Shown in pieces: positions 1 to 6,660 of a stretch of DNA of 9,488 nucleotides. The translations under genes were made by a program, and so were the position numbers. How positions within the stretch are numbered: position 1 is the stretch's first letter; every line of letters starts with the position of its first letter. The notes under the pieces were generated by a model. The model was not told the origin of the DNA, made no database searches, and saw only the letters and a list, made by a program, of their open reading frames with translations. Location of the stretch: the NCBI RefSeq assembly GCF_014904065.1, contig NZ_JACXJG010000011.1:33383-42870 (forward strand). Reading direction: 5' to 3'. The DNA comes from Gulosibacter sediminis. GTDB taxonomy: Bacteria > Actinomycetota > Actinomycetes > Actinomycetales > Microbacteriaceae.

Positions 1-74
1 GCCGGCAGCCACTTGTCCAGCGTGGACAGCCGCTTCGGGGTCGCCGTGGTAGGGGCGGTGTTCGTCTGGGTCAT
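1..74 (-). CDS. Arsenite efflux pump, ACR3 family (N-terminal fragment)
   Basis: Only the first 24 codons are in the window; the gene runs off the left edge. The visible N-terminus ([20 protein letters not shown], then KWLP) is a short polar tail followed by the LSTLDxxLP sequence. That sequence typically precedes the first membrane segment of actinobacterial ACR3 arsenite/H+ antiporters. The ATG overlaps the trxA stop as ATGA, and a GAGGAG ribosome-binding site sits 8 bases upstream, so it is translationally coupled to trxA. The neighbouring thioredoxin system fits an arsenic-resistance operon, since thioredoxin reduces arsenate reductase and ACR3 exports the arsenite formed. The call rests on a short match recalled from the family plus this context. 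Another small membrane transporter cannot be excluded. Confidence 0.6.
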   Translation of the reverse strand, partial: MTQTNTAPTTATPKRLSTLDKWLP

Positions 75-397
75 GCGAGCAGCTCCTCGATCTTCGCCGC
101 GTACACGGGCTTCGGGTGCGCGCCGATCAGCACGTCGACCCGTTCCCCGGCCCGGTAGAACCCGAGCGTCGGGATCGACGTCACCCCGGCCGCGGTCACG
201 GCCTCCGGATTCGCATCGGCGTCGACCTTCACGATCTTCACCTGCCCCGCATACTCTTCGGCGAGCTGGTCGAGGATCGGGGCGATCGCCTTGCACGGCC
301 CGCACCAGGCCGCCCAGATATCGACCACGACAGGTAGCTCGGCTTCGATCACCTCGCTCTGGAAGGTCGCGTCGGTGACGGGGGTGACGGTGTTCAT
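71..397 (-). CDS. trxA: Thioredoxin
   Basis: Cytoplasmic dithiol-disulfide oxidoreductase of 108 residues, the normal length for a single-domain thioredoxin. The active site WCGPC lies at residues 31-35, preceded by the usual beta-strand VVVDIWAA. The conserved cis-proline loop TSIPT has its Pro at 76. The start is supported by a strong GGAGG 7 bases upstream, and the ATG overlaps the trxB stop by 4 bases (ATGA). Its own stop overlaps the ACR3-like start in the same way. It is reduced by the adjacent TrxB. In this operon its likely client is a thioredoxin-dependent arsenate reductase, which is not in the window, but it could serve any thioredoxin-dependent enzyme. It may be an accessory copy beside a chromosomal housekeeping trxA. 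Confidence 0.95.
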   Translation of the reverse strand: MNTVTPVTDATFQSEVIEAELPVVVDIWAAWCGPCKAIAPILDQLAEEYAGQVKIVKVDADANPEAVTAAGVTSIPTLGFYRAGERVDVLIGAHPKPVYAAKIEELLA

Positions 398-1362
398 GCG
401 GAGACCTCCAGAACGGGAGCCGGCTGGGCGGCGGGGGCGAGATGGGAGAGATAGTGCTGGGCGTCCTGGGCTGCGGCGCAGCCGGTGCCCGCGGCAGTGA
501 TCGCCTGCCGGTACGTGTGATCGACCAGATCACCGGCAGCGAACACGCCCGGCACGTTCGTGGCCGTCGATGGATGCGCGACCCGCACATACCCGTCCGG
601 GTCGGTGTCGACCTGCCCGGTGACGAGTTCGGAGCGCGGGTCGTGCCCGATCGCGACGAACACCCCGGTCACGTCCAGGGTGCGTTCGGCGCCGGTGAGG
701 GTGTCGCGCAGCCGCAGCCCGGCCACCCGGTCGTCGCCGAGGATCTGGGCGACCTCACTGTTCCAGGCGATCTCGATCTTCGGATCGGCCCGCACCCGCT
801 CGGCCATGATCCGAGAGGCCCGGAACGTATCGCGCCGGTGCACGAGCGTGACCTTCGACGCGAACCGCGTCAAGAACAGGGCTTCCTCCATCGCGGAATC
901 CCCACCGCCGACCACGACGATGTGCTGCTCGCGGAAGAAGAACCCGTCGCAGGTCGCACACCACGAGACCCCGTGGCCTGACAGGCGCTCCTCTTCGGGG
1001 AGGCCGAGCTTGCGGTACGCGGAGCCCATCGTCAGGATCACCGCCCGCGCCCGATACGTGACACCGGCGCCGGTCTCGATGACCTTCAGATCGCCGGCGA
1101 GGTCGAGACGGGTCACGTCATCGGACACGATCTCGGCGCCGAACCGTTCCGCCTGCGCCCGCATCGCTTCCATCAGCTCCGGCCCCTGCACGCCGTCGAT
1201 GAAGCCGGGGAAGTTCTCCACCTCCGTCGTCGTCATCAACGCGCCGCCAGCGGTCACCGACCCCGCCACCACGACCGGGTTCAGCCCCGCACGGGCGGCG
1301 TAGATCGCCGCCGTGTATCCCGCCGGACCAGACCCGACGATCACTACCTCTTGAATCGACAT
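394..1362 (-). CDS. trxB: Thioredoxin reductase (NADPH)
   Basis: Flavoprotein of 322 residues that transfers electrons from NADPH via FAD and a redox-active disulfide to thioredoxin. An N-terminal FAD-binding Rossmann motif GSGPAG is at residues 10-15. The redox motif CATC is at 135-138 and the NADPH-binding GGGDSA at 152-157. The C-terminal FAD-contact segment is GVFAAGDL followed by [10 protein letters not shown]. Length and motif order are those of the low-molecular-weight TrxB class. It is the first gene of the trxB-trxA-ACR3 unit, with 4-base overlaps that imply co-translation. No good Shine-Dalgarno precedes the ATG, while a promoter ends 6 bases before it, so the mRNA may be leaderless. 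TrxB copies inside ars operons are sometimes called arsT; that role here is inferred from the neighbour. Confidence 0.95.
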   Translation of the reverse strand: MSIQEVVIVGSGPAGYTAAIYAARAGLNPVVVAGSVTAGGALMTTTEVENFPGFIDGVQGPELMEAMRAQAERFGAEIVSDDVTRLDLAGDLKVIETGAGVTYRARAVILTMGSAYRKLGLPEEERLSGHGVSWCATCDGFFFREQHIVVVGGGDSAMEEALFLTRFASKVTLVHRRDTFRASRIMAERVRADPKIEIAWNSEVAQILGDDRVAGLRLRDTLTGAERTLDVTGVFVAIGHDPRSELVTGQVDTDPDGYVRVAHPSTATNVPGVFAAGDLVDHTYRQAITAAGTGCAAAQDAQHYLSHLAPAAQPAPVLEVSA

Positions 1363-1397
1363 GCTTCTATATTGACAGACATCGAATCAGTCAGCAA
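1363..1397 (-). promoter_or_regulatory. Promoter of the trxB-trxA-ACR3 operon, probably leaderless, with ArsR-like operator
   Basis: Read on the minus strand there is TTGCTG (1397-1392), a 17-base spacer, CAATAT (1374-1369) and 6 bases before the A of the trxB ATG. Transcription would therefore begin at or next to the start codon. The spacer and -10 contain ATTCGATGTCTGTCAAT (1387-1371). This is an AT-rich imperfect inverted repeat with ATT/AAT ends that resembles ArsR/SmtB-type operators upstream of actinobacterial ars genes. No arsR gene is visible, so the regulator would have to be encoded outside the window. The hexamer spacing is seen directly; the operator assignment is inference. Confidence 0.5.
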
Positions 1398-1564
1398 CGG
1401 GTGCCCCGTCACCGCCGACAGCGTTCACGTCCTGTTCATCCGCTGGAAGGATCACGACGGCGAACCTGCGGCTGCGGGTGGAGCCGACGAGAGGTGGGAG
1501 TTGCCAGCCGGCAGAATGGCTCTCGGAGCGCGTCGCCCTTCCCGCGCAGGCAGCGACTCGCGCC

Positions 1565-1588
1565 GCACCTGGACCGTGCAGCAGGTGC
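1565..1588 (-). terminator. Possible terminator hairpin after sulP
   Basis: GCACCTG at 1565-1571 pairs perfectly with CAGGTGC at 1582-1588 around a 10-base loop, 8 bases past the sulP stop codon. There is no run of T after it on the minus strand, so it is at best a weak intrinsic terminator or an mRNA-stabilising hairpin. The rest of 1398-1564, between sulP and the trxB promoter, shows no convincing gene. Confidence 0.3.
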
Positions 1589-1596
1589 AGGTCCGC

Positions 1597-3120
1597 TTAG
1601 TGACCGTTGCCGAGGCCGCCGGTGAGGCGGGCGTGGAACGCGGTCGTGTAGTCGTTCATGCCGATGAACTCGACGGTTTTGCCGTGCTGCTCGTACTTGG
1701 TCTCGATCGCGTCGAGCGCGGCGACGGTGGAGGCGTCCCAGATGTGCGACTTCGTGAGGTCGATGACCACGCGCTCGGGGTCATCGGCGTATTCGAACAT
1801 CGTCGTCAGGTCGTTGCTGGAGGCGAACAACAGCTGCCCCTCGACTGTGTAGTGGGCGCGGGCCTCGCCGAAGTGTTCGGTGACCTCGCGGCGCACGTCG
1901 ATGAGGTGGGCGACGCGGCGGACTAACATGACCGAGGCGACGAATACGCCCACGACGACGCCGACGGCGAGGTTGTGGGTGGCGACAACGACGGCGACGG
2001 TGATGACCATGACGATCGTCTCGCTCTTGGGCATCCGCTTCAACGTAGACGGTTTGATGGAGTGCCAGTCGAAGGTGCCGACGGACACCATGATCATCAC
2101 CGCGACCAGGGCCGCCATCGGAATGATGGCGACGATGTCGCCGAGGACGACGATGAGGATCAGCAGGAACATGCCGGCCAGGAACGTCGAGATGCGGGTG
2201 CGGGCGCCGGAGGCCTTGACGTTGATCATGGTCTGCCCGATCATCGCGCAGCCGCCCATGCCACCGAACAGGCCGGAGAGCAGGTTCGCGACACCCTGTC
2301 CCCAGGATTCGCGGGTCTTGTTCGAGTGCGTGTCGGTGACGTCGTCGACAAGCTTCGCGGTCATCAGTGACTCCATGAGGCCGACGAGCGCCATGGCGAG
2401 GGCGTACGGAGCGATGATCGTCAGCGTCTCCCAGGTCAGCGGCACGTTCGGGATGAACAACTCGGGCAGGCTGCGCGGCAGTTCGCCCTTGTCGCCGACC
2501 GCGGGTACGTTGATCGCGAAGACCACGACCGCGACGGTGACAAGCGCGATCGACACCAGGGGTGCGGGGATGACCTTGGTGATCTTCGGCATGAAGACCA
2601 TGATGGCCAGCCCGGCGGCGACGAGCGGGTAGACCATCCAGGGCACGCCGATCAGCTCGGGCACCTGCGCCATGAAGATGAGGATCGCGAGGGCGTTGAC
2701 GAAGCCGACCATGACGCTGCGCGGGATGAACCGCATCAGCTTCGCCACCCCGAGCACGGCGAGCACGATCTGGAGGACGCCTGCCAGCAGCACGGTCGCG
2801 ATGAAGTAGTCCATCCCGTACTCGCGGGCCACCGGCGCGATGACCAGTGCGATCGCACCGGTCGCGGCGGTGATCATCGCAGGCCTGCCGCCGACGAACG
2901 CGATGGTCACGGCCATGACAAACGAGGAGAATAGGCCGACCTTCGGGTCGACGCCGGCGATGATCGAGAACGAGATCGCCTCCGGGATCAACGCGAGAGC
3001 GACGACGAGTCCGGCGAGGACCTCGCGGGTGAGGATGCGCGGGGTCTTCAGCGCGGTGAGCACCGAGGGGTCGGGCCGGTACCGGTTCCGGTCATCGGCG
3101 GTCGTGGTCGCTGTCGTCAT
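1597..3120 (-). CDS. SulP family inorganic anion transporter with C-terminal STAS domain
   Basis: Inner-membrane anion transporter of 507 residues. After a polar N-terminus, residues from about 30 to 400 form many hydrophobic segments. They include the SulP signature region LVVALALIPEAISFSIIAGV and the conserved GGMGGCAMIGQT stretch. A soluble STAS domain occupies roughly the last 90 residues, with the typical DLTKSHIWDASTVAALD element. Substrates in the family include sulfate, bicarbonate and dicarboxylates, and sequence alone does not decide here. The ATG at 3120 is chosen because GGAGG lies 8 bases upstream and the protein then begins just before SulP homology. The frame stays open far upstream, but only as antisense to the merR and integrase genes. 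It is divergent from a MerR gene across a dyad operator and probably controlled by that regulator. The leader contains a GC-rich hairpin at 3177-3192. Confidence 0.93.
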   Translation of the reverse strand: MTTATTTADDRNRYRPDPSVLTALKTPRILTREVLAGLVVALALIPEAISFSIIAGVDPKVGLFSSFVMAVTIAFVGGRPAMITAATGAIALVIAPVAREYGMDYFIATVLLAGVLQIVLAVLGVAKLMRFIPRSVMVGFVNALAILIFMAQVPELIGVPWMVYPLVAAGLAIMVFMPKITKVIPAPLVSIALVTVAVVVFAINVPAVGDKGELPRSLPELFIPNVPLTWETLTIIAPYALAMALVGLMESLMTAKLVDDVTDTHSNKTRESWGQGVANLLSGLFGGMGGCAMIGQTMINVKASGARTRISTFLAGMFLLILIVVLGDIVAIIPMAALVAVMIMVSVGTFDWHSIKPSTLKRMPKSETIVMVITVAVVVATHNLAVGVVVGVFVASVMLVRRVAHLIDVRREVTEHFGEARAHYTVEGQLLFASSNDLTTMFEYADDPERVVIDLTKSHIWDASTVAALDAIETKYEQHGKTVEFIGMNDYTTAFHARLTGGLGNGH

Positions 3121-3261
3121 GAGGCAGGCCTCCAAGGTCAGGGGCGGGTCAGGTGTGACACCATCAAAGAATGAGAGCGCGCGTCTGCGCGCAGCCCGAC
3201 AGTGCCCCGCTCGGGGTCCGGCAGTTGGGAAGATGCCTGCGAAACATGCGGGCACGAAAGT

Positions 3262-3286
3262 CAACTCTAACGTAACGTGAGTGTTG
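3262..3286. promoter_or_regulatory. MerR-type operator between sulP and merR
   Basis: A 25-base dyad with 12-base arms around a central A (CAACTCTAACGT / ACGTGAGTGTTG) matches at 10 of 12 positions. It lies between the divergent sulP and MerR genes, and arm size and symmetry fit the sites MerR regulators bind inside their spacer-lengthened promoters. It overlaps the upstream GTG (3277) of the MerR frame, which argues that translation starts at 3313 instead. On the minus strand TAGAGT inside the dyad could be the sulP -10 with an 18-base spacer to TTCGCC; these hexamers are tentative. Confidence 0.7.
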
Positions 3287-3312
3287 AGGCGAATTGGGAA
3301 GGGAGCCGCGCT

Positions 3313-3696
3313 ATGCCCGAGACCGGGATGATGCACATCGGGGAGCTCGCGGAGCGGACGGGGCTGTCGCTGCGCACGATCCGTCACTATGACCAGATCG
3401 GCCTGCTCGCTCCCTCGGGGCGCTCGGAGGGCGGGTTCCGCCTGTATACCGAGGACGACTACGACCGGCTCTTGCTCATCCGGCGAATGAAGCCGCTGGG
3501 GTACTCGCTGGAGCAGATGGGTGACCTGCTTCAAGCGCTGGAGAGTGCGCGCAGGGGGGATGCGTCGGGAGCGGACGGAGAACTCGCGTTGGCGCAGTTT
3601 CTGGATGACGCACAAGAGCGTCGAGTGAAGCTTGCCCAGCAGCTTGATGCTGCGGACGAGTTCATCGGGTTGCTCAGCGCTCAGATCGCGAAATAG
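3313..3696 (+). CDS. MerR family transcriptional regulator
   Basis: Small cytoplasmic regulator of 127 residues. The N-terminal winged helix-turn-helix begins IGELAERTGLSLRTIRHYDQ and continues with IGLLAPSGRSEGGFRLYTEDD, which is the MerR signature (helix-turn-helix, R-x-Y, wing GGFRLY). A coiled dimerisation helix forms the C-terminus (about residues 85-127). There are no cysteines for metal binding and no large effector domain, so the signal is unknown. The ATG at 3313 is preferred over an in-frame GTG at 3277. GGGAAGGGAG lies 7 bases before it, and the GTG sits inside the 25-base dyad operator. Divergent from sulP, it probably regulates both sulP and itself. Its last 23 bases overlap tail-to-tail with the integrase-like gene. 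Confidence 0.92.
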   Translation: MPETGMMHIGELAERTGLSLRTIRHYDQIGLLAPSGRSEGGFRLYTEDDYDRLLLIRRMKPLGYSLEQMGDLLQALESARRGDASGADGELALAQFLDDAQERRVKLAQQLDAADEFIGLLSAQIAK

Positions 3697-4777
3697 TCGC
3701 CGCGTCTGCGTCGGGTGTTTGATGGGCGTCGGCGATGGGTGGTTCGAGGATCGTGGCGGAGTAGCGCAGCGCGGTTTCGATGCCGATGCCGAAGAGATCG
3801 CAGATTCGGCGGACGTCGCCGCCAGTCTGTTCGACTTCGTAGAGAATCCGGTCGGTGCGCAGCGCCTGGGCGGTGACACCTGCCTTCTTCCAGGGGAAGT
3901 TCCGGCCTGGCGGTGAGAGCCTGGGCGCGGTCTGGATGGTGACGAGCAGGTAGGGGTTCTTCGTCTCGGGCCAGCGCTTGGCACGGTGGTCGAGCCACGC
4001 GCTCAGGCGGGCGCGAACGGGTTTCGCGAGGGGGATGGAACGGCCGTCGGGCATGCGCAGTCGTCCGTCGATGATGTCGGTGAGCTTGATGTGCTCCACT
4101 TGCGAAGTCATCAGGGCGTGGAAGGCGACGAGTGAGACGGCCAGCGCGACCGCGGGATCGGGATTGACCAGGGCGTCGCGGATCGCCGTGGGCTCCATCG
4201 GCAGCGGGAGGTTGCGTCTGGGGCCGCGCAGCGGGATCGCTTTCGTCGGGTCGATGAAGACCTGCTTGCGTCCGCGCAAGATCGTGAACAGGCTGCGGAA
4301 GCCGAGCATCATCGTGTGACGGGGCGACGGATCGTCGGGAAGCGCGGCGAGGATGTCTTCGGTGCCGATTCCGACGAGGCTGGTGCGTCCGCCTTCGACC
4401 CAGCGGGTGATCGCGGGGAGGATGCCGTACATCTGGCCTTTGACCGTCATCGTGTCGCGGGGCTGGCGGCGCGGCGGGGTCTTGGAGCCGTCGACCATGA
4501 TGTCGCGCCAGAGCTCGAGCTGGGAGCGCATCGGCTCGGGAAGGGCATGGGTCTTGCGTTCGAAGAGCGTGGTGAAGGACGGCACCCGGTCGTCGATGAG
4601 GAGACCTGCGTCTTCGAGGACTTCGATGGTGGAGCGGATGTTGCCGTCGTCGCTATAAGAGCGCATCGCGAGGATGTCGGAGGCGCGGAAGCGCAGATTC
4701 GCGCCGGGGAACACGAGCTGCAGGATTTTCAGGGTGCGCCGGACCTGGTTGGTCTGTCGCTTGGGGTTATAGGACAA
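3674..4777 (-). CDS. Degenerate tyrosine-recombinase-like (integrase) protein, possibly 5'-truncated
   Basis: Reads as 367 residues from a TTG. The C-terminal third has the layout of the phage-integrase catalytic fold. The segment MTSQVEHIKLTDI is followed by MPDGRSIPLAKPVRARLSAW. Near the end come ALRTDRILYEVEQTGGDVRR and LFGIGIETALRYSAT, with a candidate nucleophilic Tyr in ALRYS and an Arg in QALR. The first catalytic Arg seems to be absent (TSQVE where G-L-R-x-S-E is usual), and the HxxR His appears as Gln. It may therefore be inactive or an accessory subunit, as in multi-recombinase transposons. No Shine-Dalgarno precedes the TTG and the frame stays open to about 4850, where the insertion sequence begins, so the true N-terminus may have been removed. 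Family membership is an inference from pattern, not from a search. Confidence 0.5.
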   Translation of the reverse strand: MSYNPKRQTNQVRRTLKILQLVFPGANLRFRASDILAMRSYSDDGNIRSTIEVLEDAGLLIDDRVPSFTTLFERKTHALPEPMRSQLELWRDIMVDGSKTPPRRQPRDTMTVKGQMYGILPAITRWVEGGRTSLVGIGTEDILAALPDDPSPRHTMMLGFRSLFTILRGRKQVFIDPTKAIPLRGPRRNLPLPMEPTAIRDALVNPDPAVALAVSLVAFHALMTSQVEHIKLTDIIDGRLRMPDGRSIPLAKPVRARLSAWLDHRAKRWPETKNPYLLVTIQTAPRLSPPGRNFPWKKAGVTAQALRTDRILYEVEQTGGDVRRICDLFGIGIETALRYSATILEPPIADAHQTPDADAATISRSER

Positions 4778-4834
4778 AGCGTGTGGATGGGATCTTGATC
4801 TAGGCCCGTCGTTGCAGGCGTGTCGAGGGGTGGT

Positions 4835-4855
4835 CTTAGTCCGGGACCCTTAGTC
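4835..4855. repeat. CTTAGTC direct repeat at the IS left end
   Basis: CTTAGTC at 4835-4841 recurs at 4849-4855, flanking CGGGACC. The palindrome GTCCGGGAC (4839-4847) straddles the first copy. The position immediately before the transposase start fits a transposase-binding terminal sequence. No matching right terminus was found, so this cannot be confirmed as a terminal inverted repeat. Confidence 0.45.
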
Positions 4856-5560
4856 GTGAGAAACGACGCGAACACGACGACCTGTCTGGTATGCGGGCAA
4901 CGGCTCGTGAAGAACGGAAGAACCGCTGCTGGAACGCAACGGTGGCGCTGCCCGGACTGCGGCGCATCGTCCGTCAGGAAACGCGTCGACCTGGTCCGCC
5001 GTAACCAGCTGCGGGAGTTCCTGGAATGGCTGCACGGAAAACACTCCCAGCACGAGCTCGGCGGAGCCAGCGCCGCACGGCAACTGCGACGCCGAACAGC
5101 CTGGTGCTGGGATATCGAGCCCGCACTCGGTCCCGTCGAAACACGTCATCGCGTCATCCTCGTCGATGGGATCTATATCGGTTCCTGGTGCTTATTGATC
5201 GCGGTCACCGAAGACCTGCAAGTCCTGGCCTGGCAGTGGTGCTCGACCGAGTCCTCGGCAGCCTGGTCCGCGCTCTTGACACGCATCCCGGCTCCCGAAG
5301 TTGTCGTGTGTGACGGCGGGACCGGGTTCGCGTCGGCAGCCCGGTCCTGCTGGCCAGAAGTGAAGACCCAACGCTGCCTGTTCCATGTCCAGATGAACAT
5401 CCGCCGCCACCTCACACGGCACCCAAGAAGCCCAGCAGGACGAGACCTCTTGAAACTCTCCAGAGCGCTCTCGCGTGTCATCGACGTGGACACCGCCGTG
5501 TCGTGGCAGCTCGGCCTGCAAGCGTGGTGGCAGCAGCACGGGCACCTCACCAAACAACGA
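4835..5560 (+). mobile_element. Partial IS1249-type (IS256 family) insertion sequence
   Basis: The left boundary is placed at the repeated CTTAGTC sequence just before the transposase. The right side is where similarity to IS1249-type transposases stops (about 5560). No inverted copy of the left end is found to the right, so the right terminus is lost and the element should not move on its own. The exact ends are estimates. Confidence 0.6.
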
Positions 5561-5791
5561 TCAACTGAGGGGCTCTGGCTCTCCGGGCTGCTCCGCGCAA
5601 ACCTGCTCGATCCGCGTATACATGCGGTTCTTACACCACTAGTCTACGGGTTGTCGCGGGTTGATACGACCTCATTCGGACCCCCGCAGAGGGGTTTAGG
5701 ACCCCGTTTCGGACCCCGCGGGAAGGCTCGTCATGAACGTCAGGGCAGTCGGCGAGACAGCAGGCACATCGGTCGAAACCGTGGTCGGTAA
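4856..5791 (+). pseudogene. IS1249-type transposase, C-terminally truncated
   Basis: Cut-off DDE transposase of the IS256/MULE superfamily, IS1249 group. The N-terminus has a zinc ribbon CLVCG then CPDCG. The first catalytic Asp is in VILVDGIYIG and the second in VVVCDGGTGFASA, followed by the typical QRCLFHVQMNIRRH. Similarity ends near HLTKQR (5560). The family normally continues for more than 100 residues to a catalytic Glu in an NRIEGG-like motif, which is not found here in any frame. After 5560 the frame runs through unrelated sequence, including the iterons, to 5791, giving a low-complexity Arg/Gly-rich tail that is surely not native. GTG 4856 is chosen as start because it precedes the zinc ribbon directly; GTG 4820 is also in frame but would lie outside the proposed IS end. 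Probably inactive. Confidence 0.85.
5673..5717. repeat. Cluster of three 12-base iterons
   Basis: GTTTAGGACCCC (5694-5705) and GTTTCGGACCCC (5706-5717) are directly adjacent and differ at one base. A third, CATTCGGACCCC (5673-5684), matches the second at 10 of 12 and lies 9 bases to the left. All three have the same orientation. The cluster sits in the roughly 290-base stretch between the end of transposase homology (5560) and the next gene (5852), just upstream of a small reading frame with a ribosome-binding site. It could be a recombinase, replication or regulator binding array; the sequence does not say which. The remainder of 5561-5672 shows nothing recognisable. Confidence 0.6.
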
Positions 5792-5909
5792 GATCGGCGA
5801 TGCCGTCACAATGGCAGCCCTCGACTCTGCACTGGCAGCTGGGCTCGCCCCTCATTGCGGCGGTACTTGCGTGAAGAGCGCTTCGTGCGCCAGGACGCGG
5901 GCCGCATGA
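5733..5909 (+). CDS. Small hypothetical protein or 5' gene fragment with helix-turn-helix-like start
   Basis: A 58-codon frame starts at ATG with GGAAGG 6 bases upstream. Residues 2-20 (NVRAVGETAGTSVETVVGK) follow the V..V.E.AG.SV.TV pattern of LacI/TetR-type DNA-binding helices. The following DAVTMAALDSALAAGL looks like ordinary protein, but the last 18 residues (HCGGTCVKSASCARTRAA) are antisense to the 3' end of the next, better supported gene. The simplest reading is that this is the N-terminal fragment of a regulator or mobile-element protein cut at about 5850. A genuine small Cys-containing protein is less likely. The product is not identified. Confidence 0.3.
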   Translation: MNVRAVGETAGTSVETVVGKIGDAVTMAALDSALAAGLAPHCGGTCVKSASCARTRAA

Positions 5910-6655
5910 CTCATCATTCGATCCGAGCGATGGCTCCCCTCACTTGCACCGATGTTGCCGAGCACGTCCCAGAGATCGTTCCAGACTTCGTAGACCTCAC
6001 CCTGGCTGACCGGGCTACCGTCTCGGTGCGACCAGCCGAGCGCAGTCAGCGTCTGTGCAACCGTACCAACATCGATCCTGCCTTCCGTGGTCGCCATATG
6101 CACGAGGACGACGACGGTCGCATCGGCGTGGAAGGACTGCTCGTCGGGAGCCAGCGTGTCAGCAAGGTGCTCCCAGAGCGCAGCCGAGCCATTCACGACG
6201 ACTCGCCCGAGTCTCGTGAGTCGCAGCGAACCCTTGTACTTGCGCAGCAGCCCGATCGACTTCACGTACTCCCGGAAGTGGAGCACGGGGTGCACGTCAA
6301 TCTCGCGGGCCATCTTGTGGATCCAGTCGCGCATCGTCGGCATCACCACCGCGAGCGCCTGCACATCGGCGGGCTTCAGATAGCCTGCAGCAGTCAGAGG
6401 CAGCCCATCACCATCGGCCCGCTCAAGCAGGTAGCGAAATGCGAGCAGCGCGTCGGCGTAGTTGACCGAGTCGCCGAGAACCTTCAGCGTCGACACCTCG
6501 ACGGCTCGGTCTTTGAATGCCCGCCCCAACGGTGTCTCGCCGAGGGTGTTCAGTACGTCGGTGAGCACCGGGTGCAGGTTCCAGGCCACGCGGCGGTGGC
6601 GCAGCGGCCCGATTCCGGGAGATGGGTCTGTGGTGCGGTGGAATGCTGAAGTCAT
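5852..6655 (-). CDS. Uncharacterised helical protein resembling the C-terminal domain of pRiA4b ORF-3 family proteins
   Basis: Soluble protein of 267 residues with no signal peptide or membrane segment. The middle part (about residues 68-170) contains LLAFRYLLERADGDGLPLTA, AGYLKPADVQAL, DVHPVLHFREYVKSIGLLRK and KGSLRLTRLGR, then LWEHLADTL. From memory, this order of motifs matches the helical region that follows the pRiA4b ORF-3 (PF07929) domain in many actinobacterial proteins; the PF07929 domain itself is missing here. No catalytic residues can be named. The ATG lies 5 bases after the fic stop with only a weak ribosome-binding site, so it is probably expressed by coupling with fic as the third gene of that operon. 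It could be a partner or target of the Fic protein, or merely hitch-hiking. Function unknown. Confidence 0.75.
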   Translation of the reverse strand: MTSAFHRTTDPSPGIGPLRHRRVAWNLHPVLTDVLNTLGETPLGRAFKDRAVEVSTLKVLGDSVNYADALLAFRYLLERADGDGLPLTAAGYLKPADVQALAVVMPTMRDWIHKMAREIDVHPVLHFREYVKSIGLLRKYKGSLRLTRLGRVVVNGSAALWEHLADTLAPDEQSFHADATVVVLVHMATTEGRIDVGTVAQTLTALGWSHRDGSPVSQGEVYEVWNDLWDVLGNIGASEGSHRSDRMMSHAARVLAHEALFTQVPPQ

Positions 6656-6660
6656 ATTGC

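Noticed and set aside
1372..1377. TTGACA on the plus strand near the trxB start as a -35 element
   Set aside because: No -10 at a suitable distance and no plus-strand gene follows; it is better explained as part of the minus-strand promoter/operator.
1387..1596. Stop-free minus-strand frame of about 70 codons between sulP and trxB
   Set aside because: It has no usable start codon or recognised motif, and overlaps the trxB promoter; long open frames are common in GC-rich DNA.
3277..3312. GTG 3277 as the start of the MerR gene
   Set aside because: It lies inside the 25-base operator dyad and lacks a ribosome-binding site; ATG 3313 has a strong one.
3121..3984. Upstream extension of the sulP frame on the minus strand by 288 codons
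   Set aside because: It is antisense to the merR gene, lacks any SulP-like content and has no ribosome-binding site at its start, whereas ATG 3120 has GGAGG at 8 bases.
5631..5855. Cys-rich 74-codon minus-strand frame, at first sight a zinc-binding protein
   Set aside because: It covers the iterons, is antisense to a better small frame, and no known Cys-spacing family fits.
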